A stretch of DNA of 64,000 nt from Actinopolymorpha cephalotaxi (lineage in GTDB: Bacteria > Actinomycetota > Actinomycetes > Propionibacteriales > Actinopolymorphaceae): the NCBI RefSeq assembly GCF_013408535.1, contig NZ_JACBZA010000001.1, forward strand, positions 4,362,850 through 4,426,849. The letters run 5' to 3'. How positions within the stretch are numbered: position 1 is the stretch's first letter; the number at the start of each line of letters is the position of its first letter. A model generated the notes under the pieces. The model made no database searches and was not told the origin of the DNA. It saw only the letters and a program-made list of their open reading frames with translations. A program made the position numbers and the translations under genes. Positions 33,169-42,163 of this stretch are shown here, in pieces.

Positions 33169-34005
33169 ATGACGAGTGAGACACGACTGAAACCAACCGA
33201 AACCCCACTGCGGACCATGCTGAACAAGGTCCCCGAGGTGACGCTGTACTTCTGGATCATCAAGATTCTGTGTACGACGGTCGGTGAGACAGCCGCGGAC
33301 TACATGAACGACACGCTGGGCTTCGGCCTGGACAGGACCTCCTATGTGATGAGCGCGGCCCTGGTCATCGCCCTGGTCTTCCAGTTCCGCGCCCGCCGGT
33401 ACGTCCCGGGGATCTACTGGCTCTCGGTGGTCCTGATCAGCGTCGTCGGCACCCTGATCAGCGACAAGCTGGCCGACGACCTGGGCGTGCCCCTCGTGGT
33501 CACGACGGTCCTCTTCGCGGTGCTGCTCGCGATCACGTTCGCCGTCTGGTACGCCAGCGAGCGCACCCTCTCGATCCACTCGATCGTGACCCGTCGGCGG
33601 GAGACCTTCTACTGGCTGGCGATCCTGTTCACCTTCGCCCTGGGGACTTCCGCGGGTGACCTGTTCGACGAGAAGCTGGGCGTGGGGTACTGGCCGACGG
33701 TGGGCATCGTCGCCGCACTGATCGCCCTGATCGCGGTGGCGCACCTCGGGCTGCGGCTGAACGCCGTCCTCGCGTTCTGGGCCGCGTACATCCTCACCCG
33801 CCCGCTCGGCGCCTCGATCGGTGACGGCATGTCCCAGCCGGCCAAGAACGGTGGCTTCGGTCTGGGTACCACCGGCACCAGCTTCATCTTCCTCGCCGTC
33901 ATCCTCGCGCTCGTCGTCTTCTTGTCCGTGACCAGGGTGGACCGCACCGAGGCCCAGGCCGGGGATCCCGACGAGTTGGACGAACGCGACTCCGTGGCCG
34001 TCTGA
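33169..34005 (+). CDS. COG4705-type membrane protein with fourfold internal repeat
   Basis: A 278-residue membrane protein with eight or so helices. The motif aromatic-hydrophobic helix followed by G-(E/T)-x-x-(A/S)-D occurs four times: FWIIKILCTTVGETAADYMN, YWLSVVLISVVGTLISDKL, YWLAILFTFALGTSAGDLFD and FWAAYILTRPLGASIGDGM. Family members are uncharacterised and often sit near two-component genes, as here. The acidic residue after each helix could form an ion site. ATG 33169 has a weak ribosome site. The response regulator follows at 34069. Confidence 0.75.
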   Translation: MTSETRLKPTETPLRTMLNKVPEVTLYFWIIKILCTTVGETAADYMNDTLGFGLDRTSYVMSAALVIALVFQFRARRYVPGIYWLSVVLISVVGTLISDKLADDLGVPLVVTTVLFAVLLAITFAVWYASERTLSIHSIVTRRRETFYWLAILFTFALGTSAGDLFDEKLGVGYWPTVGIVAALIALIAVAHLGLRLNAVLAFWAAYILTRPLGASIGDGMSQPAKNGGFGLGTTGTSFIFLAVILALVVFLSVTRVDRTEAQAGDPDELDERDSVAV

Positions 34006-34068
34006 GCCTCCTGGTGGGCGGGTTGGTTTCCCGGCCCGGTCTCCCACCCCCCGTCGCGGAGGGTGACG

Positions 34069-34752
34069 ATGCTGATAATGGCGCCCGTGAGCAAGCCCCG
34101 GGTACTTGTCGTCGAGGACGACCACGAGCTCAGGGACGTGCTGGTGCGTGGTCTACGGGAGGCCGGCTTCACGGTGACGGCGGCCGTGGACGGCGCGGCC
34201 GCACTCCGGACTCCGACCGAGACGCTGGACGCCGCGGTGATCGACATCGGCCTGCCCGACTCCGACGGCCGGGACGTCTGCCAGGCCCTTCGCGCACGCG
34301 GAGTGACCGCGCCGGTGGTGTTCCTCACCGCCCGGGATGGTCTCACCGACCGGCTCTCCGGATTCTCCGCCGGGGGCGACGACTACCTCGGCAAGCCGTT
34401 CCACTTCGCCGAGCTCGTCGCCCGGCTGCGAGCAGCACTGCACCGATCCGGCCGTGATGCCGGACCGGTGGTGGACGACCTCGCGCTCGATCCGGTGAAC
34501 CACGAGATGAGCGTGCGGGGGGTGGTGGTGTCGCTGACGCCCACCGAGTTCCGGATCCTCGCCCGGCTCGTCTCGGCCCGCGGATCGGTGGTGCGCCGAC
34601 ACCAGTTGCTGGCCACCGGCTGGCCGGACGGCGCGATGGTCGCGGACAACACCCTCGACCAGTACGCCGCCCGGGTACGCCGCAAGTTGAGGGACGTCGG
34701 GTCGACCCTGGAGCTGGAGACGGCCCGCGGACTCGGATACCGGCTCAGGTGA
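34069..34752 (+). CDS. OmpR/PhoB-family response regulator
   Basis: A 227-residue regulator. The receiver domain has Asp17/Asp18, phospho-acceptor Asp59 (VIDIGLPDSDG), Thr87 and Lys109 (LGKPF). The C-terminal winged helix has LTPTEFRILARLVSARGSVVRR and the recognition segment NTLDQYAARVRRKL, ending GLGYRLR. ATG 34069 is 6 nt after GGAGG. It overlaps the kinase gene by GTGA, so the two form one operon. It probably responds to the same signal as the membrane protein upstream, but targets are unknown. Confidence 0.9.
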   Translation: MLIMAPVSKPRVLVVEDDHELRDVLVRGLREAGFTVTAAVDGAAALRTPTETLDAAVIDIGLPDSDGRDVCQALRARGVTAPVVFLTARDGLTDRLSGFSAGGDDYLGKPFHFAELVARLRAALHRSGRDAGPVVDDLALDPVNHEMSVRGVVVSLTPTEFRILARLVSARGSVVRRHQLLATGWPDGAMVADNTLDQYAARVRRKLRDVGSTLELETARGLGYRLR

Positions 34753-36083
34753 TCCGCCCGGCCACGCTGCGCGGACGCCTCGCGCTCGTCGGAGTGCTCA
34801 CCGTCGCCGCGTGGGTGGCCGTTCTGACGGTGGGGTTCAACGTCGGCCTCACCCATCGGCTGCACAGCCAGGCCGACGACCTGCTCCGGGCCCGGGCCGA
34901 GGCGACGGCGGCCACGGTCGACGTCGGTCCCGGTGGCCGGATCGACGTACGGGAAGTTCCCAACGACACGGCGCTGGACACCGGGATCTGGATCTACGAA
35001 GGCCACCGGCTCGTCGAGGGCGACAACAGCCCGGTAGTCCTGCGTGACGACACCGCCGCCCTCGCCGGGCAGGGCGAACGGTTCCGCGATGCTCGCTCCA
35101 CCACGCCGACCCGCTTGTACGCGCTACCGCTGAGTCTGGGCCATCACCAGGTCGGCACCATCGTCGCGGCGACGTCCCTCGATCCGTACCAACGCACCGC
35201 GCGACTGGCGCAGGTGGGTTCGATCGTCCTCGCCGCGCTGCTGCTCGCCGGCGTCTATGTCATGGCGCGGTTGACAGTCACCAGGTCACTCGCGCCGGTC
35301 GACCGGATGGCCGCGCAGGCAGCCGAGTGGAGTGCCCACGACGCCACGCAACGGTTCGGAACCGCCTCCAGGCCTGACGAACTGGCTGCCCTCGCCCTCA
35401 GCCTGGACGGCCTGCTCGACCGGCTGTCCGCCGTACTCCGGCACGAACGACAGCTTTCGGCGGAACTCTCCCACGAACTCCGCACGCCACTTGCGCACAT
35501 CGTCGCCGAGACCGAACTCCTGATCGGCAGGGAGCGCTCGGCGGAGGAAGCCGCCCGCGCCCACGGCGCCATCCGGGACAGCGCGGATCGCATGGGCCGG
35601 ATCATCGAGACGCTCCTCCTTGCCGCCCGTGCCGACATCGTGGAGACCCCCGGACGGTGTGCGGTGGACGAGGTGCTGGCCTCCATCGTGGCCCGGCGAC
35701 GTGCGGAGTGTGCGGTGTCGCTGTCGTTGTCCGTCGAACCGTCCCCCCTCTACTGCGGCATCAGCACAGACATCCTGGAACGGATCGTCAGCCCGGTCCT
35801 CGACAACGCGGTGCGGTACGCGTCCGGACAGGTGCGGCTCACCGCGCGGCGAACGGAGAACCTCGTCGAGATCCGGGTCCGTGACGACGGACCGGGACTG
35901 GCCCGCGACGACGCCGAACGCGCGTTCACGGCCGGCTGGCGCGGCGACCCGGCCGACCTGCACGACGGCGCCGGGCTCGGCCTCCCCCTCGCACGGCGGC
36001 TCGCGCGATCCGTGGGCGGCGATGTCGGGAACGTGCCGGTCGGGAAGGGCGCCATCTTCCTCGTCCACCTGCCCACCGGCTGA
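34749..36083 (+). CDS. Sensor histidine kinase
   Basis: A 444-residue kinase. A helix at about 12-33, an external sensor domain of about 120 residues and a second helix (about 157-174) are followed by a HAMP domain. The HisKA domain has phospho-acceptor His242 in SAELSHELRTPL. The HATPase part has N-box ILDNAVRYA, G1 RDDGPGLA and G2 DGAGLGLPLARRLA. GTG 34749 overlaps the regulator stop. The sensor domain has no recognised fold. It is the partner of the response regulator just upstream. Confidence 0.9.
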   Translation: MIRPATLRGRLALVGVLTVAAWVAVLTVGFNVGLTHRLHSQADDLLRARAEATAATVDVGPGGRIDVREVPNDTALDTGIWIYEGHRLVEGDNSPVVLRDDTAALAGQGERFRDARSTTPTRLYALPLSLGHHQVGTIVAATSLDPYQRTARLAQVGSIVLAALLLAGVYVMARLTVTRSLAPVDRMAAQAAEWSAHDATQRFGTASRPDELAALALSLDGLLDRLSAVLRHERQLSAELSHELRTPLAHIVAETELLIGRERSAEEAARAHGAIRDSADRMGRIIETLLLAARADIVETPGRCAVDEVLASIVARRRAECAVSLSLSVEPSPLYCGISTDILERIVSPVLDNAVRYASGQVRLTARRTENLVEIRVRDDGPGLARDDAERAFTAGWRGDPADLHDGAGLGLPLARRLARSVGGDVGNVPVGKGAIFLVHLPTG

Positions 36084-36144
36084 TCCTGCGGATCCGGCAT
36101 ACGATCGGTACGGGTGACCAGGTTGCCGACGTCGGGAGGTCACC

Positions 36145-37032
36145 ATGGTTGTCGCGATTGTTCTTGTGCTCGCGTTTGTCCTGATCGCGTTCTTCGCGAG
36201 CGCCCGGGTCGTACGCCAGATCGAGCGTGGCGTGGTGTTCCGGCTCGGCCAGGTGCTCTCCCCCGCACGGCAACCCGGCTTCACGATGATCATCCCGTTC
36301 GTCGACCGGATGCGTAAGGTCAACACCCAGGTGGCGACGATGCCGGTGCCCGCGCAGGAGGGGATCACCCGTGACAACGTGACCGTACGCGTGGACGCCG
36401 TTGTCTACTTCAACGTCGAGGACCCGATCCGCGCGATCGTCAACGTCCAGGACTACGACTTCGCCGTGTCGCAGGTGGCGCAGACGTCCCTGCGTTCGAT
36501 CATCGGCAAGAGTGAGCTCGACGACCTGCTCTGCAACCGCGAACGCCTGAACGAAGGGCTCGCGCTGATGATCGACAGCCCTTCCGTCGGGTGGGGAATC
36601 ACCATCGACCGGGTGGAGATCAAGGACGTCGCCCTGCCCGAGACGATGAAACGGTCCATGTCGCGGCAGGCCGAGGCCGAGCGCGAACGCCGTTCCCGGA
36701 TCATCACCGCCGACGGAGAGTTCCAGGCGTCGAAGAAACTCGCCTCGGCAGCAACGGAGATGGCGGACACGCCGGCGGCCCTGCAGCTGCGCCTGCTCCA
36801 GACCATCGTCGAGGTGGCCGCGGAGAAGAACTCCACCGTCGTCCTCCCCTTCCCGGTGGAGTTGCTGCGGTTCCTCGACACCGCTGCCGGCGGACTGGTC
36901 CAGCAACTGTCCACTGCCAAAGGGGAACGCACGCCCGACAGCGGGCCGGCCGAGGTCGAGTCGACCCCGTCCCGGCCGGCCGTACCCCGCCAGACCCGCT
37001 CGGACGAGGCCGAGCAGCACCCCCACAGCTGA
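36145..37032 (+). CDS. SPFH/stomatin-like membrane protein
   Basis: A 295-residue protein. An N-terminal membrane helix (about 2-20) is followed by the SPFH/band-7 domain: RQIERGVVFRLGQVLSPARQPGF, then VDAVVYFNVEDP and the coiled-coil-forming RQAEAERERRSRIITADGEFQAS near 172-194. Stomatin-like proteins form ring oligomers and organise membrane microdomains, often with an NfeD protein; no NfeD gene is adjacent. The ATG follows GGGAGG. The C-terminal 30 residues are polar and disordered. Confidence 0.88.
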   Translation: MVVAIVLVLAFVLIAFFASARVVRQIERGVVFRLGQVLSPARQPGFTMIIPFVDRMRKVNTQVATMPVPAQEGITRDNVTVRVDAVVYFNVEDPIRAIVNVQDYDFAVSQVAQTSLRSIIGKSELDDLLCNRERLNEGLALMIDSPSVGWGITIDRVEIKDVALPETMKRSMSRQAEAERERRSRIITADGEFQASKKLASAATEMADTPAALQLRLLQTIVEVAAEKNSTVVLPFPVELLRFLDTAAGGLVQQLSTAKGERTPDSGPAEVESTPSRPAVPRQTRSDEAEQHPHS

Positions 37033-37067
37033 CCCCGCCCCGCTCCGGCCTGGCAGGATCGTCCGGC

Positions 37068-37883
37068 ATGAGCCGGACAGCGTGGGGTACGCATGCGGTC
37101 GAACTCGGCGACGACCAGGTGACCAAACGATTCCCCGAGGCCGACGGCGGGCGTGCGGAACGTGAATGGCGGGCGCTCACGATCCTGCACGAACACGCCC
37201 TCGGTCTCGTTCCCCAACCACTGAAAGCTCAGCTCGACGTGCACGGGTCGACGGTGGTGATGTCCCGGCTTCCCGGCACTCCGTTGCGCGGTCTCCTGCT
37301 GACCGGCGAGCAACTCGCGGCACTGGCGGCAGCCATGCGGAAGGTCCATACGGCGGTACCTACCGACGTGCTCCGGCACGTGCCGATCCGGCCCAACCAG
37401 CAGGCCGGACTCGTCACCCACATTCACCGGTGGGCCACCGAGAAGCCGGTCCAGGTCGACGACCAGGTGCGACGTGCAATGGCTGCCGGGCCGGCGTGGT
37501 TGGAACGTTCGGGTCTCGAGGCAGGAGGCGCCGCAGACGTTCCGCCGGTGTTCGGGCCAGGAGACGGCAACCTCGCCAACTATCTGTGGGACGGTTACCA
37601 GGTCCGGATCGTCGACTTCGAGGACTCCGGCCGCAGCGACCGGACGTTCGAACTCGCGGAGATCACCGAGCACGTCGGCAGCTGGGTGGAGCACCCCCTG
37701 GACGTCACGGCGTTTCTCGGCAACTTCGAGTTGACACCCGTCGAGTCCGTACGCCTGCGTGAATGCCGCCGGCTCCTCGCCCTCGTCTGGCTGTACTTCC
37801 TGACGTTCGACGTCGACAACCGCCGGAACCCGCCGGGCACAGTGGAACACCAGGCCGACCGCCTCATGGCGTTGCTCGGCTGA
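37068..37883 (+). CDS. APH-fold kinase
   Basis: A 271-residue aminoglycoside-phosphotransferase-like protein. The N-lobe has VTKRFPEADGGRAEREWRAL. The catalytic loop reads VFGPGDGNLANYLW near 162-175, so the usual H-x-D is G-P-G-D with the catalytic Asp kept. The metal site is IVDFEDSGRSDRTFE near 181-195. The catalytic-loop His is replaced, as in some bacterial homologues. Substrate unknown. The gene has no obvious ribosome site and lies 35 nt after the stomatin-like gene. Confidence 0.78.
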   Translation: MSRTAWGTHAVELGDDQVTKRFPEADGGRAEREWRALTILHEHALGLVPQPLKAQLDVHGSTVVMSRLPGTPLRGLLLTGEQLAALAAAMRKVHTAVPTDVLRHVPIRPNQQAGLVTHIHRWATEKPVQVDDQVRRAMAAGPAWLERSGLEAGGAADVPPVFGPGDGNLANYLWDGYQVRIVDFEDSGRSDRTFELAEITEHVGSWVEHPLDVTAFLGNFELTPVESVRLRECRRLLALVWLYFLTFDVDNRRNPPGTVEHQADRLMALLG

Positions 37884-38052
37884 TCCTTGTCGGCGCCTGC
37901 TGACCCGGGACGGAGCAGCCGCGACCTGCCTGCCTCCGGAGCGGGTGTCCGAGAGCGGCCGTTCCAGCCGGATTCGCGCTGTCCTGCTTGCCATCCCCGC
38001 GGACCGGGTGCAGGCTGCGTCATCGTCGTGCACCGCGACCAGGGAGGCCACC

Positions 38053-39042
38053 ATGTCCCGTTCACGTGCTCCACGATCCGTCCTTCGACGCGTCCTCCTG
38101 CCGGTCGCGGCCGCCGCGCTCGCGGCGGCGTTCTCGGCCGCCGCACCTCCTTCCGCGTCGGCGTCCGCGCCGGTCACGACGTCGGCCACGTCCGGGGCCG
38201 TGTCCAGGGCCGTCGCGACGGACACGCGTACGCCATCGTCACAACCTGGCTGGCGGCGGGTGTGGGCGGACTCGTTCGACGGCGCGGCAGGCAGCCGGGT
38301 CGACGCGGACCGGTGGACGTACGACGTCGGGCCGGGATCGAACTTCGGTACGGGCGAGATCGAGACCGCCACCGACTCGACCGACAACGTCTTCCAGGAC
38401 GGCCGAGGCAACCTCGTCATCAGGGCACTGGGTTCGGACCGCACGTGGACGTCCGGCCGGATCCGTACGCCACGGCTCTTCGGGGCCCCGGCCGGTGGCG
38501 CCATGCGAGTCAGCGCATCCATCCGGCAACCCAACCCGTCCTACGGCCTCGGCTATTGGCCGGCGTTCTGGATGCTCGGACCGGGCGACTGGCCCGGAGC
38601 CGGCGAGATCGACATTCTCGAGGACGTCAACGCCCGCAGCCAGGTCGCGTCCACCTTCCACTGTGGCGTCTACCCCGACGGCCCGTGCCAGGAGCCCATC
38701 GGCATCGGAAGTGGCCTGCAACCCTGCCCGGGCTGCCAGACCAGCTTCCACACCTACTCCGTGGTCGTCGACCGGAAGAACCCGCACCGCGAAAGGATCC
38801 GCTGGTACCTCGATGGCGTCCAGACCTTCGCGATCGACCAGTCCCAGGTGCCGGCCGAGACCTGGCGGTCCGCGGTGGACCACGGCTTCGCCATCATCCT
38901 CGACCTGGCGATTGGCGGCGGCTTCCCCGACGGCGTGTGTGGATGCAGTACGCCGACCCCGCAGACCACGTCCGGCGGCACACTCCAGGTCCGATACGTC
39001 GCGGTCGACGCACTCGGCACGCCGCGGAGCGCACGACAGTAG
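38053..39042 (+). CDS. Secreted glycoside hydrolase family 16
   Basis: A 329-residue exported enzyme. A signal peptide with a basic start and a long Ala-rich core ends near residue 38 (SASA). A Ser/Thr linker to about 65 leads to a GH16 jelly-roll. The catalytic signature EIDILED has nucleophile Glu185, Asp187 and acid/base Glu190; WPAFWMLG precedes it. GH16 enzymes cleave beta-1,3 or mixed beta-glucans, agars or related polymers. ATG 38053 follows GGGAGG. It could help use plant or fungal glucans and is unlinked to the glycan locus. Confidence 0.86.
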   Translation: MSRSRAPRSVLRRVLLPVAAAALAAAFSAAAPPSASASAPVTTSATSGAVSRAVATDTRTPSSQPGWRRVWADSFDGAAGSRVDADRWTYDVGPGSNFGTGEIETATDSTDNVFQDGRGNLVIRALGSDRTWTSGRIRTPRLFGAPAGGAMRVSASIRQPNPSYGLGYWPAFWMLGPGDWPGAGEIDILEDVNARSQVASTFHCGVYPDGPCQEPIGIGSGLQPCPGCQTSFHTYSVVVDRKNPHRERIRWYLDGVQTFAIDQSQVPAETWRSAVDHGFAIILDLAIGGGFPDGVCGCSTPTPQTTSGGTLQVRYVAVDALGTPRSARQ

Positions 39043-39208
39043 CGAGAGCACCGTAGTCGGAACATCCGGCCGTTGTGTGCGGCCGTAGGCGTGCGCCGCC
39101 GGCGCAATCACCCACCTCGGTTTGTCGACCGGCGCGAGGGGCACATGCGCGCTTGACGGACGACGGCCTCATCGTCGACCCATCGGCTGCTTTCGGGGAC
39201 GGCACACG

Positions 39209-40714
39209 ATGTCACGCAGATTCGCGCTGGTTCTGGTTGTCATCGGCCTCCTGGCAGGCGCTCTCACGGTGCCGGTGCTGCTGGACCAGGCCAGGGACAC
39301 ACCGTCGATGTCGAAGGCGGCAGACGCCCGTCCGGCGATGTGGCCGCACCCGACCCCGTCGCCGACCCGGCCCAGCGGTGGCAAGGTCGGCGAGGCATGG
39401 GGATGGACACAACTCACTCCACGCGGCACGGTGATCCGCTGGGCCTCGACCGAACAGCCCGCCGGCAACTGCCCGACCATCAACTACACCTACCAGGGCA
39501 CCAGAACCGGCCACCCGATGGTCTTCGTCAGTGGCCCGTTCGGAACGCAGTTCCCCACGACCGTCTGCCGGTTGCCCGTCCCCACCGGCGCCACCAATGC
39601 GGTCATACAGCTCACCACGACGAACGCCAGGACCGTCCATCCGACGAATCTCCAGCTGCCGTTGCCGCGGTGGGAGGCCGCGGGCAGGCCTCGGCCCAAC
39701 AGCATCGTGACGATCGGCGACGCCGGTTGCGAGGTCAGGTCCACGAATCCGGCGCTGGACCAGAACTGCGCGCAGAACTGGCCGTTCCAGCCGCTCTCCA
39801 TCAACGCTGCCGCGATGTCCCGTCCCGAACTCGTCGTCGAGGCGGGCGACTACGTGTATCGCGAACAGCCGCAGGCCGCCAACGACGCCACGCTCGGATG
39901 CGACATGCAGGGGCAGGCGGCGGACTGGGGCTGTCTGGTCAAGGACTTCTTCCACCCGGCCGAGGCACTGCTCGGGCAGGCGCCGTTCATCTTCGCCCGT
40001 GGAAACCACGAGGTGTGTACGCCGGGAACCGGGCGGGGTGCGGAGTGGTTCCGCTATCTCCACACGGTGCTCTTCTCCAACAACCAGTGCTTCACCTACC
40101 CCGACACACCCACCCAACCGGTCCAGATCAACGCGGGCACATTGCACTTCATCCTGATGGACACGTCCTCCGCCACACCGGGCGACGACTTCACCCTCGT
40201 CCCGTCGGAGGTTCCGCTGTGGAGGCGAGCGTTCACCCAGGTGAACGCCTTGGCCGCCAACAATCCGTCACAGGACTACTTCCTGATAACGCACAAGCCG
40301 CTGTGGATGGTGCAGGCCGCCTCCTCGACCGCGGTCACCTGGACGAATCCCACGCTGGCGAAGTCGATCTCACAGACCACGCTCGGCGTGCTGGCGCCCA
40401 ACATCCGGCTCGTCCTGTCCGGACACGAGCACCTCTACCAGATGCTGGGCTTCAACAGCACACGTCCGCCGCAGTTGACGGTGGGCTCGTCGGGCTCGGA
40501 GCTCAACACCGCACCCGACGACAGCAAGGTGGTCGGCAAGGTCGTCGACAACCAGCCTGTCACCCAGTCGATCTCGCAGGACGTGCACGGATACCTGCTG
40601 CTGCGTGACATCGCGGGTCAGTGGCAGCTGACCTTCCACGACACCACCGGCTCCAAGCTGGGCCCGGCGTGCCTACTGGGCAACGGTGCCACGAAGACGC
40701 TCACCTGCGTCTGA
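39209..40714 (+). CDS. Exported metallophosphoesterase
   Basis: A 501-residue protein with an N-terminal signal or anchor (ALVLVVIGLLAGALTVPVLL, about 5-24). A fibronectin-like domain to about 155 leads to a calcineurin-type phosphoesterase: GDAGC near 170, GDYVYR near 215, GNHEV near 266, THKP near 360 and GHEHLYQ near 407. This is the purple-acid-phosphatase-like arrangement with two metal ions. It likely hydrolyses phosphomonoesters outside the cell. Its 3' end overlaps the convergent ankyrin gene by 14 nt. Confidence 0.83.
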   Translation: MSRRFALVLVVIGLLAGALTVPVLLDQARDTPSMSKAADARPAMWPHPTPSPTRPSGGKVGEAWGWTQLTPRGTVIRWASTEQPAGNCPTINYTYQGTRTGHPMVFVSGPFGTQFPTTVCRLPVPTGATNAVIQLTTTNARTVHPTNLQLPLPRWEAAGRPRPNSIVTIGDAGCEVRSTNPALDQNCAQNWPFQPLSINAAAMSRPELVVEAGDYVYREQPQAANDATLGCDMQGQAADWGCLVKDFFHPAEALLGQAPFIFARGNHEVCTPGTGRGAEWFRYLHTVLFSNNQCFTYPDTPTQPVQINAGTLHFILMDTSSATPGDDFTLVPSEVPLWRRAFTQVNALAANNPSQDYFLITHKPLWMVQAASSTAVTWTNPTLAKSISQTTLGVLAPNIRLVLSGHEHLYQMLGFNSTRPPQLTVGSSGSELNTAPDDSKVVGKVVDNQPVTQSISQDVHGYLLLRDIAGQWQLTFHDTTGSKLGPACLLGNGATKTLTCV

Positions 40715-41969
40715 GGTCCGCACGACCGGGCGATCGCTCCCTTCGCGCAGCGCGTAGGAGTTCGTCGACCGAGTCGTTGCCCGTGGGGAGAACGACAGAG
40801 TCTGTTCGTGCACCCGCGGCCAGCACCCGCTCGAGAATCTCCCACCGGTGGGGATGTGTGGCGTTGTCGACCGCCCACACCGCGACCCCCAGGACGGTCG
40901 AGTGGTGGTAGTTCTCGGCGTCCTCCAGCGGAGCCTTGCGGGCGAGCAACAGATCCACCACCTCCAGGTGGCCGTTGACCACCGCCCAGTGCAGTGCGGT
41001 GAGCCCGGCCATCGCCCTCGCGCCCAGGTCGGCACCTCGCCGGGCCAGGAGGTCGACGACCCGCCCGTGTCCCAGCGACGCAGCCACGACGAACGCCCAG
41101 GCCAGGTTGGCCTCCGGACGTCGCGGCAGGTTCGGCCGGATCCCGACGATCCGAACGTGCGGGCGTAGCCGCCCCTCGTCGTCCAGACAGTCGCGAACGA
41201 GATCCTCCCGGCCGAGGCCGGCTGCCGAGACGATGTCGTCGATCCGTGCACCTCGTCGGACCAGCGCCTCGGCGGCGGGTGGGTACTGGTGCGCCAGTGC
41301 GGTCAGCAACGGCCGGTTGTCCTCGCCCGGTCCGTTCACCGCCGCACCGAAGTCGACCAGCGTGTCCACCAGCGCGGGCTGCACCCCGGCTTCGGCCGGA
41401 TGCAGACTCGAGACGAGCAGCTCCATCGTGGTCGCATCCTCCGCCCCGTACATCGAGGCGCCCGCGTCAGCTGCGGCCCCTCGCGTCAACAACAGGTTGG
41501 CGATCTCGACAGCGTTGGCCGGGGTCTTCTGCCGGTACGTCTCCACGCCGTTGGCGGCGACGTAGTGCAGCAACGTGGCGCGGTGCGTACGGGTCGACCG
41601 CACCCGGACGAGGCCGGGTTCGCGATCCACCAACTCCGTCAGCGCGTCGAGGTCACCGACGATGATCGCGTCCACGGCGGCTTCGTACCGGCCGACGGCA
41701 CCGTCGACCAGCCCTTGCAGGTGGGCGGCGAACCTCGGCCAGCTGGCGAAGCCGTGCTCCCGGGCGATCACGAACTGCGCGTCGGTGAGCGCTGGACCGG
41801 ACCTGTCCCGCGTACGACCCGTTGCACCCGCCGTGGGCAACTCGCGGTTGACACGTTCGATCGCGGCCGGATCGCCTGCCCGGCAGGCCTTCAGCAACTC
41901 CTTGGCCTGCTTGCGGTACTGCTCCAGGCTGGGACGGGGCGGGAGCGACCGGGCATGGATGACGTCCAT
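40701..41969 (-). CDS. Ankyrin-repeat protein
   Basis: A 422-residue protein starting MDVIHARSLPPRPSLEQYRKQAKELLKA, a common N-terminus of a family of bacterial ankyrin proteins. Ankyrin-like repeats occur throughout: EIANLLLTRGAAAD near 175, LVDTLVDFGAAVNG near 213, EALVRRGARID near 245, GRVVDLLARRGADLG near 306 and LEVVDLLLARKAPLED near 340. There is no signal peptide. These repeats bind proteins. Its role is unknown. It ends in a tail-to-tail overlap with the phosphoesterase gene. AGAGG precedes the ATG. Confidence 0.82.
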   Translation of the reverse strand: MDVIHARSLPPRPSLEQYRKQAKELLKACRAGDPAAIERVNRELPTAGATGRTRDRSGPALTDAQFVIAREHGFASWPRFAAHLQGLVDGAVGRYEAAVDAIIVGDLDALTELVDREPGLVRVRSTRTHRATLLHYVAANGVETYRQKTPANAVEIANLLLTRGAAADAGASMYGAEDATTMELLVSSLHPAEAGVQPALVDTLVDFGAAVNGPGEDNRPLLTALAHQYPPAAEALVRRGARIDDIVSAAGLGREDLVRDCLDDEGRLRPHVRIVGIRPNLPRRPEANLAWAFVVAASLGHGRVVDLLARRGADLGARAMAGLTALHWAVVNGHLEVVDLLLARKAPLEDAENYHHSTVLGVAVWAVDNATHPHRWEILERVLAAGARTDSVVLPTGNDSVDELLRAARRERSPGRADLRRR

Positions 41970-42163
41970 ACGAACCTCTTTCGTAGGTCGCCTGGGGTCC
42001 GCCCGGGTCAGGCTGAAAGAAGGTTCGTCACCTTCGATGCGCTGGGTGGGTGGGCACTGCCCTTTCCGCGGACCGGTCGCGCCCCTCGCGCGTACCGGCA
42101 CGCTAATCCGCGAGCGAGTGCCGCGTCAACCATGCTTCCCGGTCGCCGCCGGCCATCCCTGCC

